DNA of 64,000 nucleotides, taken from positions 51,406,398 through 51,470,397 of the forward strand of contig NC_092521.1 of assembly GCF_037038585.1 (NCBI RefSeq), given 5' to 3'. Of the stretch, positions 61,701 through 64,000 are shown piece after piece. This stretch comes from Patagioenas fasciata. Its lineage: Eukaryota > Chordata > Aves > Columbiformes > Columbidae. Made by a program: the position numbers and the translations under genes. Each line of letters opens with the position of its first letter. Positions within the stretch are counted from its first letter, which is position 1. The notes under the pieces were generated by a model. It was not told the origin of the DNA. It saw only the letters and a program-made list of their open reading frames with translations, and searched no databases.

Positions 61701-62022
61701 TTTGGAAGTATTGAAAGAGGGCCCTTACAGAGAAACTTGGAGGCTGTCCTCATTTTCCCTGCTACACACTGCTCATAGCTGCCCCCTTCATACTGCAATA
61801 ATCATTAGGATAGAGAAGCTGGTGTTTTTAGTTTGGAACTCAGCTCTAAGGCTACCAAATATTGATTAAATAACAAGATGTAGTTGAATACATTCTCCAG
61901 ATTCCTAAACGTGGAGAAAATTTCCAACGGACTGTATGCCTTTTCTGGAGAGGTAAGGACTGGCACTGGTCAGAAAATGGCTGGCAAAGGGCACACATTT
62001 TTTTTGTACAAAATAAAGCCCT

Positions 62023-62180
62023 ATCTCATCTCATCTCATCTCATCTCATCTCATCTCATCTCATCTCATCTCATCTCATCTCATCTCATCTCATCTCATC
62101 TCATCTCATCATCTATCTCACCCCATCCCATCCCATCCCATCCCATCCCATCCCATCCCATCCCATCCCATCCCATCCCA
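62023..62180. repeat. Compound pentanucleotide satellite (TCTCA)n then (ATCCC)n
   Basis: 62023-62110 is about 17 units of TCTCA with almost no variation. After a short irregular junction, 62121-62180 is about 11 units of ATCCC plus one CCCC. On the minus strand the second part reads (GGGAT)n, giving about twelve G-tracts of three or more. Confidence 0.97.
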
Positions 62181-63627
62181 GTCTTTCCTTGTATTTCATC
62201 TACAGCCATACCAGTGCTGATCAGTGTTAAGTCTTCCTTCAGGTGACAGAGTGATGGCCAACAGTCCTGCTTATGTGCCCATTCGTGAGACTGAGGTGGT
62301 TCACTACAACCCCCTGGAAATGCCTGGGCATCCTCCATACTACATTAGCCATGCACACAGGGAAGGATTGATCTCTCCAGCAGGCTGAAGGCAGCACAGT
62401 ATGAAGACCAATGTTCTTTTTTTGGAATTTCTGACCCATGAGTTCCCATGCATCTTCCAACAAGTTCAACATTGAAACCCAAAACCACAAAGAGGAGGTA
62501 AGAGGAAGACAAACCACCCTAGGGTTATTCAAGGCTGTATCTTAACAGCAAAGAAAAATGGGCGTGAATAAGGCAGGCTGAACTTGCCCCTACATGGGCA
62601 GCCTGTGGGTTGCTTGTAGGCTCTATCTGAAGACTATGTTGGAGTGTCTTGGTCAGCATCTAGCTGGCTCCATAAACTGAGACAGTGAAATGGACTCTGG
62701 CTGCAACCAAACTCAAACCCCAAGAATAACTGTAGGCAAGGATGATGCTGCAAAACATTCATCTACATGAAAAAAACAACATTCTAAGCCCTTCAGAAAA
62801 TCATCTACAAACAAAAGGATGTTCTGTTGAATGTCAAACTGTGAATTTGGGACCCTCCATGTGTGGGTAAATTATTAAAAAAGTCAAAAGAACTGAATAA
62901 TTCAATTATGAAGTCAGTCATACAGCTGTTTAATGAATGCATTCAGAGAGAAACATTTCTGAATGAAGAGTAAAAACACTGCCAATATTTCTGAGTAAAG
63001 AATTTCTAATTATTAACTTGACCTGTAAATTCCATAAAAACGTGATTTGGATAAGCTTGGAAGTCAAATGAAGTAAAAGAAGCATGCAAATGTTTGGCAT
63101 CTAAACAGATGCATAAATAGAAGACACGTGGCTATAGATGAACAACAAATTCATTTAATGTCCCTATTTTCTGAAGAGAAAATAGCTGCAGATATTTTAG
63201 ATCTTTTCAGGATGGACTGGTGTGGTTAGGGTCTTCATTTTTGCAAAATAAAAGAAAAGCAAGACATTGTCTAGAAACACAGTATTATGCAGATAAAGCA
63301 GATGCAAGATTGCTGTTGAAATTATTAGTGTCTTGTGCACCTAAGAGAAGATAGTCTCAAAAAGCATAATCTTCTACAATGCATAAAGTGCAAAACAGGT
63401 GGCAGGATGTGCCAGGCTCATTTGCCGTGACCCATCTCCCTTGGGCTCCCCACCCTGCACACTCACCCATGGGCCAGAATAATAATAAGCTGAGTCCTGG
63501 CACCCAGGTCATGACCAGGGCTGTGGCATCACCTTGTGCTCAGACTGCACTGGGAACTCACAGACCAGCTGCTCCCAGAATCTGGTCCATAGCCATGGGC
63601 TTGGTGGAGTGCACAGAGTTGATACAT

Positions 63628-63675
63628 ATGGGTCCCTTCAAACTCAAGACATTACATGATTCTATGATTCTGTGA
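63628..63675 (+). mobile_element. CR1 3'-end remnant (probable)
   Basis: About 48 bases: ATGGGTCCCTTCAAACTCAA followed by the terminal repeats ATGATTCTATGATTCTGTGA. Upstream CR1 sequence, if any, is too diverged to recognise. Confidence 0.65.
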
Positions 63676-64000
63676 TATGTGCCCCACACACATGCTGAGC
63701 CTGACGGGCATAAGAAAGCAGGGTCTTGCCCACCCAGATGGGTGGTAGAGCAAGAAAGGGGCTCTTGAAAATTTTGCCCTTCCCAGCTTAAGTGTTGAAG
63801 CTAATAAAGCAAGCAAAAGAGATACCAATATCTGATAATAATTAAAACATATTCAGATGGTGACAAATGAAAGGAGATGTTGAAGGTTAGAGAAGACGCG
63901 TAACTGTAAGGCAGTAGCTGAGCTTCCGCTTCTTAGGAAGACAAGAGAGACACTATGAAGGATGCCATATTGCACTTGGCTCCTGTCCTAAAATAATTCC

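Larger units (their letters stand above)
46531..64000 (-). other. Long COLEC12 intron 2, distal part
   Basis: About 17.5 kb running to the window edge. It holds CR1 ends, the compound pentanucleotide satellite at 62023-62180, a 20-base poly(T) near 50615-50634, and a stretch at 47710-48417 open on both strands. No COLEC12 exon 1 or 2 was recognised, so the intron probably continues beyond the window. If exon 2 was overlooked, part of this region would be intron 1. Confidence 0.55.

Noticed and set aside
62096-62338. 80-codon minus frame with repeated Gly-Trp-Asp units
   Set aside because: Translation of the ATCCC satellite.
1-64000. CRISPR arrays, operons, phage or other prokaryotic systems
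   Set aside because: The sequence is vertebrate nuclear DNA with spliced genes and CR1 elements; no spaced direct-repeat array was seen.

Overview
The window is vertebrate, and very probably avian, nuclear DNA. It holds many 5'-truncated CR1 retrotransposons whose 3' ends finish in the avian 8-bp repeats (ATTCTRTG type), a solo LTR of a type common in birds, long AT-rich introns and exons with clean GT/AG boundaries. The species cannot be told from the sequence; its CR1 copies include two very young ones.

One protein-coding gene is recognised: COLEC12 (collectin-12, also called SRCL or CL-P1), on the minus strand. Eight exons are present, from 24221 down to the stop codon at 5771. In order they encode the membrane-proximal and transmembrane segment (24099-24221), a short stalk (15806-15904), the large coiled-coil exon (12256-13302), the collagen-like exon (10353-10841), three lectin-domain exons (9783-9919, 8883-8992, 7026-7171) and a tiny terminal exon (5771-5790). 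All junction phases agree. The joined reading frame runs from a split Gly codon to a stop and gives 723 residues. With the 19 N-terminal residues of the mammalian protein (from memory) this makes 742, the human length. The first two exons (5'UTR, start codon, cytoplasmic tail) and the promoter were not found and probably lie beyond 64000.

Layout: 1 to about 5155 is intergenic DNA downstream of COLEC12, including a 180-bp GGAA/GGCA polypurine tract. About 5156 to 24221 is the 3' part of the gene. From 24222 to 64000 is most likely a single intron of at least 39.8 kb. It contains CR1 copies of several ages, one solo LTR with a 5-bp target duplication, a compound pentanucleotide satellite and otherwise non-coding sequence.

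The most notable structure is a pair of roughly 98% identical, same-orientation CR1 copies (22942-24033 and 35957-37102). They flank the in-frame transmembrane exon, and the first ends only about 65 bp from that exon's splice donor. I found no evidence for a new multi-gene biological system; the long open frames outside COLEC12 and CR1 look like chance or low-complexity frames.
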